A DNA stretch of 64,000 nt from the NCBI RefSeq assembly GCF_014641595.1, contig NZ_BMIA01000005.1, positions 124,001 to 188,000 on the forward strand, given 5' to 3'. The position numbers were made by a program, and so were the translations under genes. The stretch's first letter is position 1. Every line of letters starts with the position of its first letter. The notes under the pieces are model-generated. The model searched no databases. It was not told the origin of the DNA and was given only the letters and a program-made list of their open reading frames with translations. This stretch comes from Dyadobacter endophyticus. Lineage in GTDB: Bacteria; Bacteroidota; Bacteroidia; Cytophagales; Spirosomataceae. Positions 1 through 9,500 of the stretch are shown piece by piece.

Positions 1-2411
1 ACACTAGCGCCTGAAGACGGAGCGATGTCCGCGGACAATATCTGGTTTTTCGAAACGATATTGTAGTAAGTAACATCAAGATTCAACCTGTCATTGAAAA
101 GGCCCAGGTTCGTGCCGATTTCCACAGAACTGGAAGTCTGGAAGCCAAGTTCGGCAGGGCTTAGTGTCGAAGGGATCGAATTGATATTCTGACCGCCGAA
201 CGAGCCTACATCATAAGTAAGTCCGAGTTTATAAGGATCACTCGCATTGGCGCTCTTTCCGTAGGCCAGCCGGAGTTTACCATAAGAAAGCACATTGCTT
301 GCTTTACCGAGATTGAACGCATCGGAAAAGACAAATCCAAGACTTGCCGAAGGATAAAAAGTTGAGTTTTTACCCGGTGTCAATGTTGAGTTTACATCGT
401 TTCTGCCCGTAACCTCCAAAAACAAGTAGTCCCGATAGCTCAGGTTCAATATGCCCAGCACAGATCGTGATTCCACTTCATACCTTCTTTCCCCAATGGA
501 GAACTTATCGGTATTTGACCTGTCGGCGGCTATGATGTTGTTTAATGAATAAATACCGGGCACCAGAAACTTCCCTGCATTTTTTCCACTCATTCCCGTA
601 GACTTGTTGGAGTAGGCATTGAGCATTGCAGAAGCGCTGGCATTAAAACCCTCAATAAAAAAATTATCCTTATGAGCGGTAACCATCAAATCTGTATTGA
701 AAATTTTGGTTTTGTCCAGATCTTTCTGATACATCCCTCCGGATAATTTGTCGACGTTCGAGGTATTATTGATTGTTTCGAATTTAGCGGCAATCAGATT
801 GGCTGAGGTTCTGACAAAGGCATTTAGCCATGGCGTAATTTCCGCGTTTAACTTAATGGTCGACAGCAACTCATCCCTGTTTAGGCGGCTATTCTGTTCA
901 AAAAACCGCCAGTAGAGATCCTTCCCGTATTCCTGGTGAGGGTAGGTGCTGCCAAAGTCACGTTTGGAGCCATCAGGGTTTTTATAGTATTGCTCTTCAA
1001 GCGGCTTATATTCCCTGGACATGCCGTAAACGGAAAACTTAGACCAGGAATTATTATTCCCGATCTCAGGTGCATTGAGGCGGAAGCTCTGGTTGTATCC
1101 AATATTTACGTCGGCGCTCAACATCTTGGAAATTTTGAGACTCGACCCCAATGACAAGTTCGTATTGTTGTTGCCGGTGTTGGGCACCACAGCCTTGGCA
1201 TCCGTGCGGCTTAATGCGAGACGTACCGTTCCAAAATCATTGCCTGCTGAAAATGAGACGTTATGCGAAGTTTCATTACCCTGTCGGTAGTATGCCTTCC
1301 TATTGTCCGGTTGAGGCGAATATGGTCTCAACTCTCCATCCCACCAGCGTACCATCTGTCCATTCAATTTGGGCCCCCAGGAAGCACTCGCACCAAACCA
1401 GCTAAAAATATCCGCTGTATAAAACCCGCCGGGAATAGTACCATGCGAAGCACTTATTCCTGTTCCGCCTGCGCCATAACTTGATCCCCCATATAAGGTA
1501 GGCAGGTAGTATTCGCCTGTACTGGTTTTGGGCAATTCCGGGTTGGCTGTCCATAATCCTGCGGCAAATCCTCCTCCGTACTCGTTTTGAACATCTGTAA
1601 ACCGGTAAACATTGGAAAAATTGGTCGAGAAATTATAGCTCAGGCCAAGACCTTTTTGTACCATTCCCTTCTTGCTGGTTATGAGCAATACACCGTTAGC
1701 GCCTCTTGCGCCATACAAGGCAGCTGCGCTGGGTCCCTTTAAAACAGAGACACTTTCTACGTTGTCCATATTGAGGAAGCTCAGGTAATTACCCCAGTCC
1801 TGGGTTACGGAAGCATCGGTGCCTGTAATCCTGGATTGAGCCGTGGGGTTGTTGTCGACGATCGCGCCATCAATTACAATCAGCGGTTGATTGTTGCCCG
1901 TGAGGCTGTTGTTTCCTCTGATTACGATTTTAGATGAGGCATTTCCGATCCCATTCCCTGTCGAGATGTTCAGACCGGCAACCTTTCCCATTAATCCCTG
2001 GGCGATGTCCACCGGGGCGGCAACGGTAACATCGCTTCCCTTCACCTGCTGGACAGCATACCCGATCGATCGCTTATCCTGCTTTATACCCAAAGCCGTT
2101 ACAACCACTTCGCCCAGGGAGGTCGCGTCGTCTTCAAGGGCAATTTCATAGAATGTCCTGCTGTCGATTAACACATCGGCGGTTCTAAAACCTATAAATG
2201 AAGCAATCAATGACTTACCAGCCGTCGCGTTGACGCTGAACCTCCCGCTCGCATCAGTGGTGGTTCCGGTCGTTGTGCCCTTTACAAGGACAGAGACTCC
2301 AGCCAGAGGCTGGCCATCGGACTTGCCCGTAATTTTCCCGGTGATTGTTTGTGCAACCGCCGAACCGCTTATTGCCAGAACGGCAATAAGCCCCAGTAGA
2401 AGTTTTCGCAT
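1..2411 (-). CDS. SusC/RagA-type TonB-dependent outer-membrane receptor, 3' end beyond window
   Basis: Outer-membrane receptor that would import oligosaccharides or other nutrients with a SusD partner, using TonB energy. The reading frame is open from the ATG at 2411 to the window edge (about 803 codons), so the C-terminal barrel is missing here. A signal peptide (MRKLLLGLIAVLAISGSAVA) is followed by a carboxypeptidase-regulatory-like beta domain (about residues 23-105), a plug domain with the SusC-typical VSVLKGPSAAALYGARGANG segment (about 220-240), then barrel strands. I checked the frame at both ends and in the middle and found no frameshift. Any susD partner would lie to the left of the window. 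The substrate cannot be told from sequence. An AT-rich stretch precedes the start. Confidence 0.93.
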   Translation of the reverse strand, partial: MRKLLLGLIAVLAISGSAVAQTITGKITGKSDGQPLAGVSVLVKGTTTGTTTDASGRFSVNATAGKSLIASFIGFRTADVLIDSRTFYEIALEDDATSLGEVVVTALGIKQDKRSIGYAVQQVKGSDVTVAAPVDIAQGLMGKVAGLNISTGNGIGNASSKIVIRGNNSLTGNNQPLIVIDGAIVDNNPTAQSRITGTDASVTQDWGNYLSFLNMDNVESVSVLKGPSAAALYGARGANGVLLITSKKGMVQKGLGLSYNFSTNFSNVYRFTDVQNEYGGGFAAGLWTANPELPKTSTGEYYLPTLYGGSSYGAGGTGISASHGTIPGGFYTADIFSWFGASASWGPKLNGQMVRWWDGELRPYSPQPDNRKAYYRQGNETSHNVSFSAGNDFGTVRLALSRTDAKAVVPNTGNNNTNLSLGSSLKISKMLSADVNIGYNQSFRLNAPEIGNNNSWSKFSVYGMSREYKPLEEQYYKNPDGSKRDFGSTYPHQEYGKDLYWRFFEQNSRLNRDELLSTIKLNAEITPWLNAFVRTSANLIAAKFETINNTSNVDKLSGGMYQKDLDKTKIFNTDLMVTAHKDNFFIEGFNASASAMLNAYSNKSTGMSGKNAGKFLVPGIYSLNNIIAADRSNTDKFSIGERRYEVESRSVLGILNLSYRDYLFLEVTGRNDVNSTLTPGKNSTFYPSASLGFVFSDAFNLGKASNVLSYGKLRLAYGKSANASDPYKLGLTYDVGSFGGQNINSIPSTLSPAELGFQTSSSVEIGTNLGLFNDRLNLDVTYYNIVSKNQILSADIAPSSGAS

Positions 2412-2686
2412 AGAGTAATTTTAGTTAAGAGATAGATGGATACTAGCCTGCCGACCAAGTTGCAGCGCTAAACTAAATATGGGACAATATTAGTAATATT
2501 TTTTAATAATTGAAGATTGGTTAATATTTTTTATAATTAAAATCTAACTTCAATGACAATAATTTGCAAAACAACAAGTAGTTCATGTGGTTATTTACAA
2601 ATACCCCAAAACGCTATACGTTCGCTTCTCTTCCTGTTAAATGCAACCCGTGACGTCGCACCTTTCCAGGAGGCGAAACTCGCCAG
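2412..2686. other. AT-rich upstream region of the susC-like gene
   Basis: There is no credible gene here. About 2465-2560 is strongly AT-rich with A/T runs, as is common upstream of Bacteroidota susC promoters. A TAGTTTAG string lies near 2470 on the minus strand, one base from the TAnnTTTG minus-7 consensus, but I found no convincing minus-33 partner. The rest of the stretch shows nothing I can name. Confidence 0.4.
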
Positions 2687-2726
2687 GCATGAAAAAGCCC
2701 GGTCGAAAGACCGGGCTTTTTCATGC
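2687..2726. terminator. 18-bp perfect hairpin with GAAA tetraloop
   Basis: The arms 2687-2704 and 2709-2726 are perfectly complementary over 18 bp around a GAAA loop, with an A5 run on one side and a T5 run on the other. It therefore reads as an intrinsic terminator in both directions. It sits just downstream of the NTF2-like gene that ends at 2750, so it most likely ends that minus-strand transcript, and it also insulates the susC promoter region. Confidence 0.85.
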
Positions 2727-2749
2727 ACCATCGTTGAGCTATTGTAGGA

Positions 2750-3130
2750 TTACACCATCGCCACATTGGTCAATAACTTGTTTACAATCAACCATTTATA
2801 ATCGACTTTGGTTAGCGACAACAGGTCGTGATAATTAAACTCGAACATCGGCAGACGGACCTTCGCGACGGCGATCTGGTTAATGATTTCAATGGATATA
2901 ATTTCCATCCGAAAACTTTCGCCCAGCTCAAAGGGGCTTTTTCTGTTTCTGACGCCGTCAAGGTATTGGTCCAGTGTTTTGAAGTATGCCTGTCCGTTCA
3001 CATCGCCCGCCACCAATGCCTGTGGATGGAATGCGCTGCGGAGCAAGTCCGTATCCCCTTTAAAAACCCCGTTAAAATAATCCGATAATACCGCAGTAAT
3101 ATCGGCTGCACGATCTGTGTAAGTGTCCAT
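2750..3130 (-). CDS. NTF2-fold protein of the putative lumazine-binding family
   Basis: A 126-residue protein without a signal peptide. The sequence (ITAVLSDYFNGVFKGDTDLL near the start, AFHPQALVAGDVNGQ, then AKVRLPMFEFNYHDLLSLTK and KWLIVNKL at the end) fits the small alpha+beta barrel of the nuclear-transport-factor-2 superfamily, in the branch called putative lumazine-binding. Members are often uncharacterised. Lumazine binding is only a family label and catalysis cannot be inferred. It lies 61 bp downstream of yceI on the same strand and is probably co-transcribed with it, with a hairpin in the gap. Confidence 0.8.
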   Translation of the reverse strand: MDTYTDRAADITAVLSDYFNGVFKGDTDLLRSAFHPQALVAGDVNGQAYFKTLDQYLDGVRNRKSPFELGESFRMEIISIEIINQIAVAKVRLPMFEFNYHDLLSLTKVDYKWLIVNKLLTNVAMV

Positions 3131-3148
3131 TGTGTTTCCCGTTTTAGC

Positions 3149-3183
3149 GGGTATGCGCCGGTATCATGATCCGGCGCATACCC
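3149..3183 (-). other. Intercistronic hairpin between yceI-like and NTF2-like genes
   Basis: 13-bp perfect inverted repeat (3149-3161 with 3171-3183), GC-rich, 9-base loop. On the minus strand it follows the YceI stop codon but no strong T-run follows it, so it is more likely an mRNA-stabilising or partial-termination element than a full terminator. Confidence 0.6.
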
Positions 3184-3191
3184 GGTGGTTT

Positions 3192-3728
3192 TTAAAGAGA
3201 TGCAAATGCTGTGAGCTGTACATCGAGCTCAAACTCATTGTAGATAAGCGTATCGCCCAGGTTGGTGAAGAAATTACCTGAACGGAACTTCATTTCGTAG
3301 CGGGTACGATCGACGACGACCTTGCCCGAAGCGGTGATCTTATTGCCTGAAATAGCTACCTGAGCCCCGAAAGTAACCCCGTGGGTGATCCCTTTAATGG
3401 TCAGATCGCCGTTGATCAGATAGCTGTCGCTTTCCAGGTGATCTGTGGTGGTAATGACGAATGAGGCCTCGGGAAAATTTTCGGTTGAGAAAAAATCCGC
3501 CGAAAACAGGTGGCCCGCAAACTGCTGATTGGTATCCGGATCGGTGATGTCCAGGATCTTAATAGATGTAGTGTCAATAATGAAATTCCCGCCGCTCAGA
3601 TTCCCATCTTGCACCGTTAATTCCCCCGTTTTGATATCAATAGTGCCATTATGCGCTCCTGTGACTTTTTTGCCTGTCCAGTCGATGTTGCTTTCTGAAC
3701 TCTCGACTTCAAATCTTTTAGTTTCCAT
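3192..3728 (-). CDS. YceI-family protein
   Basis: A 178-residue YceI-like lipocalin-fold protein. This family binds polyisoprenoid or amphiphilic lipids and is often linked to stress. Family signatures seen: SNIDWTGKKVTGAHNGTIDIK near the N-terminus, GGNFIIDTTSI, the long-spaced FFSTENFPEASFVI strand, YLINGDLTIKGITHGVTF, and the C-terminal NEFELDVQL. There is no signal peptide, so this version is probably cytoplasmic, unlike periplasmic E. coli YceI. A Crp-like operator dyad lies 67-80 bp upstream of the start and a Crp/Fnr gene lies next to it, which suggests control by that regulator. Confidence 0.92.
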   Translation of the reverse strand: METKRFEVESSESNIDWTGKKVTGAHNGTIDIKTGELTVQDGNLSGGNFIIDTTSIKILDITDPDTNQQFAGHLFSADFFSTENFPEASFVITTTDHLESDSYLINGDLTIKGITHGVTFGAQVAISGNKITASGKVVVDRTRYEMKFRSGNFFTNLGDTLIYNEFELDVQLTAFASL

Positions 3729-3794
3729 TTTCTTTTATGTTATCAGTTAATAATTTGATAGCACAAAGGACCGCAGGAATCCGCAAGGCGTTAC

Positions 3795-3808
3795 GTGATG
3801 TAAATCAC
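3795..3808 (-). promoter_or_regulatory. Crp/Fnr-type operator dyad (GTGAT-N4-ATCAC)
   Basis: The bases GTGATGTAAATCAC form a perfect 5-bp inverted repeat with a 4-base spacer, the same half-site and spacing as the core of the classical Crp consensus and close to the Fnr TTGAT-N4-ATCAA site. It lies between the Crp/Fnr gene stop (3822) and the yceI start (3728), in the right place to control yceI. Binding is inferred. Confidence 0.6.
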
Positions 3809-3821
3809 TTTCGAAAGGGAG

Positions 3822-4400
3822 CTACTTATGTGTATTGTAAAGCCTGCTGAGCGTCTCGCGGGAAACGCCAAGGTAGGCGGCGATCAGATGTTTCGGGACC
3901 AGGTTGTAGAGTTGTGGATAAAGTGCCAGCAGTTCTTCGTAACGGGCCCTTGTATCGTTGTTCATAAATGATAACAGCCTTTTTTGAGATGCGAGGTATC
4001 CCCTGTTGGTACGCCAGCGAAAAAAGTGCTCAACCGGGTGCAGCTCACTGCATATCTTTTCACGGTCGTCGTTGGAAAGGCAGAGAACTTCCGCGTCAGT
4101 AATGCAATCAATATTAATGGTCGCCTGCGTCTGGTTGTACAAAGCGCCATAATCCGACGACCACCAGGTAGGCATGGCAAATTGCAGGATATACATTTTG
4201 ATTTCGTCGTTGACAAAAAAAGCCTTTAGACAGCCGGAAACCACGAAATATTCGTGATCTACACGACTTCCCTCCGAAATCACCACTTGCCCTTTCTTGT
4301 AAGACCGGGGTTTGAAGTGTGAAAATACGTAATCGAACTGCTCATCGGTCAGTGCGGCGGTTTTAGCAATATGTTGTTTCAAAATTTCTTTTGCATCCAT
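3822..4400 (-). CDS. Crp/Fnr-family transcriptional regulator
   Basis: A 192-residue regulator when started at the ATG at 4400 (MDAKEILKQHIAK). The open frame runs on to 4499, but the extra 33 residues do not look like the family. The N-terminal two thirds is a cyclic-nucleotide-binding-type beta-roll (KKGQVVISEGSRVDHEYFVVSGCLKAFF) and the end is a winged helix with LIAAYLGVSRETLSRL. The recognition helix has the R-E-T-x-x-R pattern used by Crp and also the E-x-x-S-R pattern of Fnr. There is no N-terminal cysteine cluster, so it is not an iron-sulfur oxygen sensor. The effector is unknown. It is upstream of yceI on the same strand and divergent from the FG-GAP gene. Confidence 0.9.
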   Translation of the reverse strand: MDAKEILKQHIAKTAALTDEQFDYVFSHFKPRSYKKGQVVISEGSRVDHEYFVVSGCLKAFFVNDEIKMYILQFAMPTWWSSDYGALYNQTQATINIDCITDAEVLCLSNDDREKICSELHPVEHFFRWRTNRGYLASQKRLLSFMNNDTRARYEELLALYPQLYNLVPKHLIAAYLGVSRETLSRLYNTHK

Positions 4401-4626
4401 CGTCCGGCGTTTTTGTAGGGCATTAAATATATGCAATTGGCCCTCATCATCATAGCCAAGAGGAAAACACCCCTTCCCCCTATCCGACAAACTATTCAAT
4501 CAATTTCCAGATTTACCCCCGCAAGGACTAGTTATTATCAGATAAAAAATATAACTTATTGTAGATTTTACTCATCGGATATGGTCTGTTTTCAAAGCTG
4601 GTTTTTGAACTTCAACCCTGTATCTT

Positions 4627-6552
4627 ATGAAAATCCTTCTCTACATCGCTGAGTTAATTCTTCTTTTACTCCTGTTAGTATGCCAAATACCCATGGTTTC
4701 TGCACAAGACCTCTCAGAAATCAGCAGACTAACTGCAACGAACACGGACGGCTCACCCTCCGCTAGCGAATTCTGTTTCTACGGCAGTTCGGTCGCCATA
4801 TCCGGTAACTATGCCATTGTCGGCAGCAGTAGCGAAGGTAGCGTGGGTGCTGCCCATATTTTCTACAACAACGCAGGCGTTTGGGCACAGGTGAAAAAAA
4901 TCACCCCTCCGACGGGCGCCATTTTCGACTATTTCGGAATATCGGTTTCCATCAATGGAGATTACGCCGTCGTCGGCGCGAGAGGAAATGACCTGGACGA
5001 GAACGAGGCAAACACGGTCGATAATGCCGGTTCAGCATACGTATTTAAAAAAGATCAGGGAGGGCCGAATAACTGGGGATTTCTCAAAAAGATCACAGCC
5101 AGTACCCGCTCATCGCAAGCTGAATTCGGCAATTCGGTTTCCATGACCGACGACTATATAGTTGTTGGTTCAGCGCTGGATCGTTTTGATGCCACAGAAT
5201 CCAATGCTTTATTTTCTGCTGGCTCCGCTTACATCTTTAAAAAGGATCAGGGAGGGCCGGATGGCTGGGGACAGATTAAAAAAATTACGGCACCCGTAAG
5301 AGCCATCACTGATTTTTTCGGGTGGTCGGTATCAATAAGCGGGAACACCATAATCGCAGGTGCGTACAACGAAAGTGAAGATGCCCAGGAAACCAATACG
5401 CTGAACGGCTCCGGGTCTGCATATGTTTTCGCCAAAGATCAGGGGGGAGCAGACAACTGGGGCCTTATAAAAAAAATCACTTCCAATTCCAGGGCAGCGA
5501 GCGATCGCTTTGGTACGTCTGTGGCGGTTAGTGGCGACATTGCCGTCGTAGCCGCACCCGGTGAAGATGAAGATGCCTCAGAAACTAACACTATTGAGAG
5601 CGCAGGCTCGGCGTATATTCTGTATCGGAATGAAGGAGGTGCCGATAATTGGGGGCAAGTCAAAAAGATAACTTCCAGTACACGCACTACCGGCGACAAC
5701 TTTGGTGCCTCGGTTGCAATTGATGGCGAGCAGGTAATCGTTGGCGCAATTGGTGACGATAAAGACGCTCTCAACAATAATAATGTATTTGATGCAGGAG
5801 CTGCATATATTTTCAAAAAAGATATTGGCGGAGCCAATAATTGGGGCGTCGTGCAGAAATTAGTTGCGTCTGTTCGCGGCTCGATTAATAATTTCGGCTC
5901 GCCAATCGCTATTAGCGGCAATTATGTACTTGCTGGTGCCCCCTATGAGGACCAACTTCAGCCCAGTGTTTTGTTTAACGCCGGAGCCGCCTATCTTTTC
6001 GGGCCCACGGATCCTCTTCCCGTGATACTCAGCACATTTAAGGCTACCCGGGTTGAAAACCAGGCTCGGTTGACCTGGACCACGTCAAGCGAGATCAACA
6101 ATGATCATTTTGAAATTCAAAGAAGTAACGATTCGCGTACGTGGGCGACTATTGGACAAGTCTTGTCTAATTCGGAAAATTTCACATCACAGACTTATTC
6201 CTTCACAGATATGCTGCCAGGTACCGGTGCAGATCAAATTGAAATGTATTACCGGCTCAAAATGGTAGATTACGATGGCAGCCATGCATACAGTCGCATT
6301 GAGCATGTCTTATTCAGTGGTCAGGACAATTTGTTTTTTTACCCCAACCCCAGTGCCGGAAACATTTATTTTGATGAAAAACATGTACTGGTTATCAGCT
6401 TAATAAACAGCCTTGGGCAGATTGCCGCAAAAGATTTGGACATTTTCAAGGGTTACATAGACGCCAAAAAGTTGACGCCCGGCATTTATACGGTAAAAGT
6501 TACCAGGACCGACAATTCAACAGTGACCCAGCGGATGCTGATCACCAGGTAA
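4627..6552 (+). CDS. Secreted FG-GAP beta-propeller protein with T9SS sorting domain
   Basis: 641 residues. A signal peptide (first 27 residues, ending VSAQ) precedes seven FG-GAP-like repeats, each with an F-G-x-S-V-x-I-x-G core followed by VVGA-type strands and an acidic loop (for example DLDENEANT and EDEDASETNT). Seven copies (residues about 45-460) suggest a seven-bladed propeller, integrin-alpha style, with possible calcium loops. A linker with a fibronectin-like strand set (LSTFKATRVENQARLTWTTS) leads to a C-terminal type A sorting domain starting at FYPNPSAGNIYF, which sends the protein through the type IX system to the cell surface or medium. The role is unknown; adhesion or surface binding is a guess. 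It is convergent with the C25 peptidase gene. Confidence 0.9.
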   Translation: MKILLYIAELILLLLLLVCQIPMVSAQDLSEISRLTATNTDGSPSASEFCFYGSSVAISGNYAIVGSSSEGSVGAAHIFYNNAGVWAQVKKITPPTGAIFDYFGISVSINGDYAVVGARGNDLDENEANTVDNAGSAYVFKKDQGGPNNWGFLKKITASTRSSQAEFGNSVSMTDDYIVVGSALDRFDATESNALFSAGSAYIFKKDQGGPDGWGQIKKITAPVRAITDFFGWSVSISGNTIIAGAYNESEDAQETNTLNGSGSAYVFAKDQGGADNWGLIKKITSNSRAASDRFGTSVAVSGDIAVVAAPGEDEDASETNTIESAGSAYILYRNEGGADNWGQVKKITSSTRTTGDNFGASVAIDGEQVIVGAIGDDKDALNNNNVFDAGAAYIFKKDIGGANNWGVVQKLVASVRGSINNFGSPIAISGNYVLAGAPYEDQLQPSVLFNAGAAYLFGPTDPLPVILSTFKATRVENQARLTWTTSSEINNDHFEIQRSNDSRTWATIGQVLSNSENFTSQTYSFTDMLPGTGADQIEMYYRLKMVDYDGSHAYSRIEHVLFSGQDNLFFYPNPSAGNIYFDEKHVLVISLINSLGQIAAKDLDIFKGYIDAKKLTPGIYTVKVTRTDNSTVTQRMLITR

Positions 6553-6588
6553 AATCTCCGGGGTAACCTATCAGTGGCTGTTTCAATT

Positions 6589-9500
6589 TCAGGGCACAAA
6601 TACCACCCTGCCGGTCTCTACGCCAAGTATTTTGGCTTTTTCACCTATCAGGCAAACCTTGTAAGTATAAACTCCTGCACTAAGTTCGCGCCTCTGCCAG
6701 TACCATTCGGTGGTCGATGCCCCACCTGAGATCGTCAAAGTCTTATCGTCCAGCTCAATTCCCCGCTGATCATAAATAAGGTAACGAACCTCCTTAATGG
6801 GCAGCGATTTCGTGGTTTTTAACTCAAATCGCAAATAGGAAGTAGCAGGGTTAGGGCTCACGACCAGGCTGTATCGCATTTCTTCCGGCTTAGCAATTTC
6901 AAAACGCATTCTGTACGGTTGCACGACGGCATTTCCTGCAAGGTCTTTTGCATTCACGAGCATTTCGTAAACGCCTGGCCCTAATTGAGTCGGATAGACG
7001 CACTTCAACTCCCGGCCGGATGCAATTAACGTTGCATTGCTGCCTTTGTAACTTACCCGTTCGAATTCGCATGCGTCAGTTGTACAGGATTTTATAAAAA
7101 GATCGACCAGCGCCGTGTCGGAAGCAAGTTGCCGGTCGTCGGAGAGTGTAATGCTTATCCCCGGCTCCGGCCATACGGGTTCGCCTTGTTTGAGTGGCTG
7201 GTCGTTCACCTTTACCGACAGTAGTGGCGGGATATAGTCTTTCACCGCCTTGTTGGAAAATAGCGAAATGTTCTTCACGAATTCCCAGTCAATGTGTAGT
7301 TCCGAAACATTATTGTCGCGCGTGAGTTCCTTCAAAGTCTGACCGGGGTCGATCTGCACTTTGATATATTTTACGTCCTTTCGATTCGGGAAAGATATTT
7401 GTAAAACGTGCCGGGCCGCAAAAGATTTAACCTCGACCTTCCGGGAAAATGTCGCTTTGGTTCCTGAACAAACAACCTCCAGCGGCACAGTTTGCCCTGC
7501 TGCAAACCTGCCGAGATTCGTCAGGGCAATGCTAACCCTGAGCGAATCCGACTCACCGATCGTCTTGTTTCCAGAGTCGGAAAGCAATGTAATACCTTCC
7601 TCGGATTGCACCGCATAGTCGGGCTCCGCGGCGGTGAATAGCCGCAACGCCGGATCGCCTTGCAACAGAGATTGATGCACATAGGCGATATTGTACTGGT
7701 CTTTGTATTTGGATAATATGTCGTTGGCCACGGCCAACTGGATCTTGCCGATCGGCAGGCTGGCCGTGGCGGGATTTTCGAACATGTGATGATACAGCGA
7801 ATGCAGATAAGCAATACCAGGACTCACAAAGCTTTCGAAAGAGCTTGCAATAACGGCAATTGCACCCCGGTCCGGCGCTACGAGCCAGTCGAGGGTGAGC
7901 GTGATTCTGTCACTTGATTTCGGATTGGCGGGAGTCGGGTTAAACCGGTTACAGAATACATTCCCAACGCCACAACCGTTAAAATACATGATGGGGTATT
8001 TATTCAGGTTGTGATAACCCCTTGTCGCGTCCCTGACGTGACCTATATTCGGATCGGTTATAATTGGCGAACCATGCCCGAAGAAAGTGATCATCCCAAC
8101 GCCTTCGTTCACGTCTGCGGCGATATCGACGGTTTCCACTTCCTGAGTAGGCTGGTGTTTTACATAAGATTTCACGGTGCCCCCTACAATTCCCTTCTGG
8201 ACCATCGGCTCCAATGCACGTAGATAATCCCGGAGCTGTACAATTTCACTGGTAGTCTTGCCGCCACTCAGATGAAGAACCTTCTTCCGCCAACCCGATT
8301 CTTCGGGCCCGGTTGCTTCGTAAGCCTTTACTTTTTGAAGATAATCGGCGATATTCTGGTTTATCACTGCCGACAATCTGCCGACCGGTATAACCGGCGT
8401 ATTAACCGCACCGCCGGCTATACCCTCCACGAGCAAAGCGTCGGAACCGGGAAAGCCGATCGTCGGGACTTCGCCGGGCAGTTCCCTGACCATTCGCTCG
8501 TTTTGGGTAATGGATTTTCCGATCAGGAACAAATATTTGTCTTTGATCCCATCGGAAAGCATATAGGACATGAATTTCTTAATGGCGACCGGGCTGGGTT
8601 CGCCGTAGTTGAATTGATCATATAGGTCCTGAATTTCAAAAATCGCCGACTTGAAATTTCCCCCGGCCGATGATGCCCGGTAATCGGCGTAGCTCGCCGC
8701 ACCTTCGCGCAGTGCTGCTGTTGTGATGATAATATAGTTGGCCGACTTCGGATCGTATTTTTCAAAACGCACCTCCCTGATTTTCGAAGCATTAATATCG
8801 GTTATTTCGTCGGTGGCAAGCAAAACCAAGCTCCTGTTTGGCTGCCGCGGTATCATCAGATTGTCTCCGGCCCTTTTCAATAACACCGGGCTGTCGGCAT
8901 TCGAAATATCGATAAAAGTAAATTGAACGGGAACACCTTTAACCGGTATGCTGCTCCACTTATCCGAAACCGGGGCCAGTCTGAACTCCTTATCCGGCTG
9001 GCTTCCGATTTTGAGCGTTTGAGGATATTCGATGGAATAATAGGCGATTGAGAACCGCTCCAGATGATCGCCGCTTACGGATCGGATCGCAAGCATACCT
9101 TTCTTCTCCGGATCCATATCCTCCGGCTTGATTTCAAACGCATATTCTATTCCTGCAAAACCGGCATTGTCCAGCGCGTTCACCAGCCGCAACGCGTTCT
9201 TGTTTCTGCCAATGTGAAATTCAAACTTCCTGCTATTCTTGCTACGCCCGTGCAGCAGCAGCTTGATTCGCGGATTACCTGCATTATTGGCAAAATCGTT
9301 TAATTTATAATCGATTATTGCTTCCTTCCCTTCCGAATACACTTGTCCTGTCCTACTTGCCCCCAGCTCGAAATAGCTGTTGAAAAAGCCGGGGTTGATC
9401 GGATAGTTGGTCCCCAGGGAATAATCCTGCTGAAAAATCTTGGTGAACAGCTCATGGTGATGCGTTACAACCGGCGCCGAAGCACCATTAAGCTGATCGG

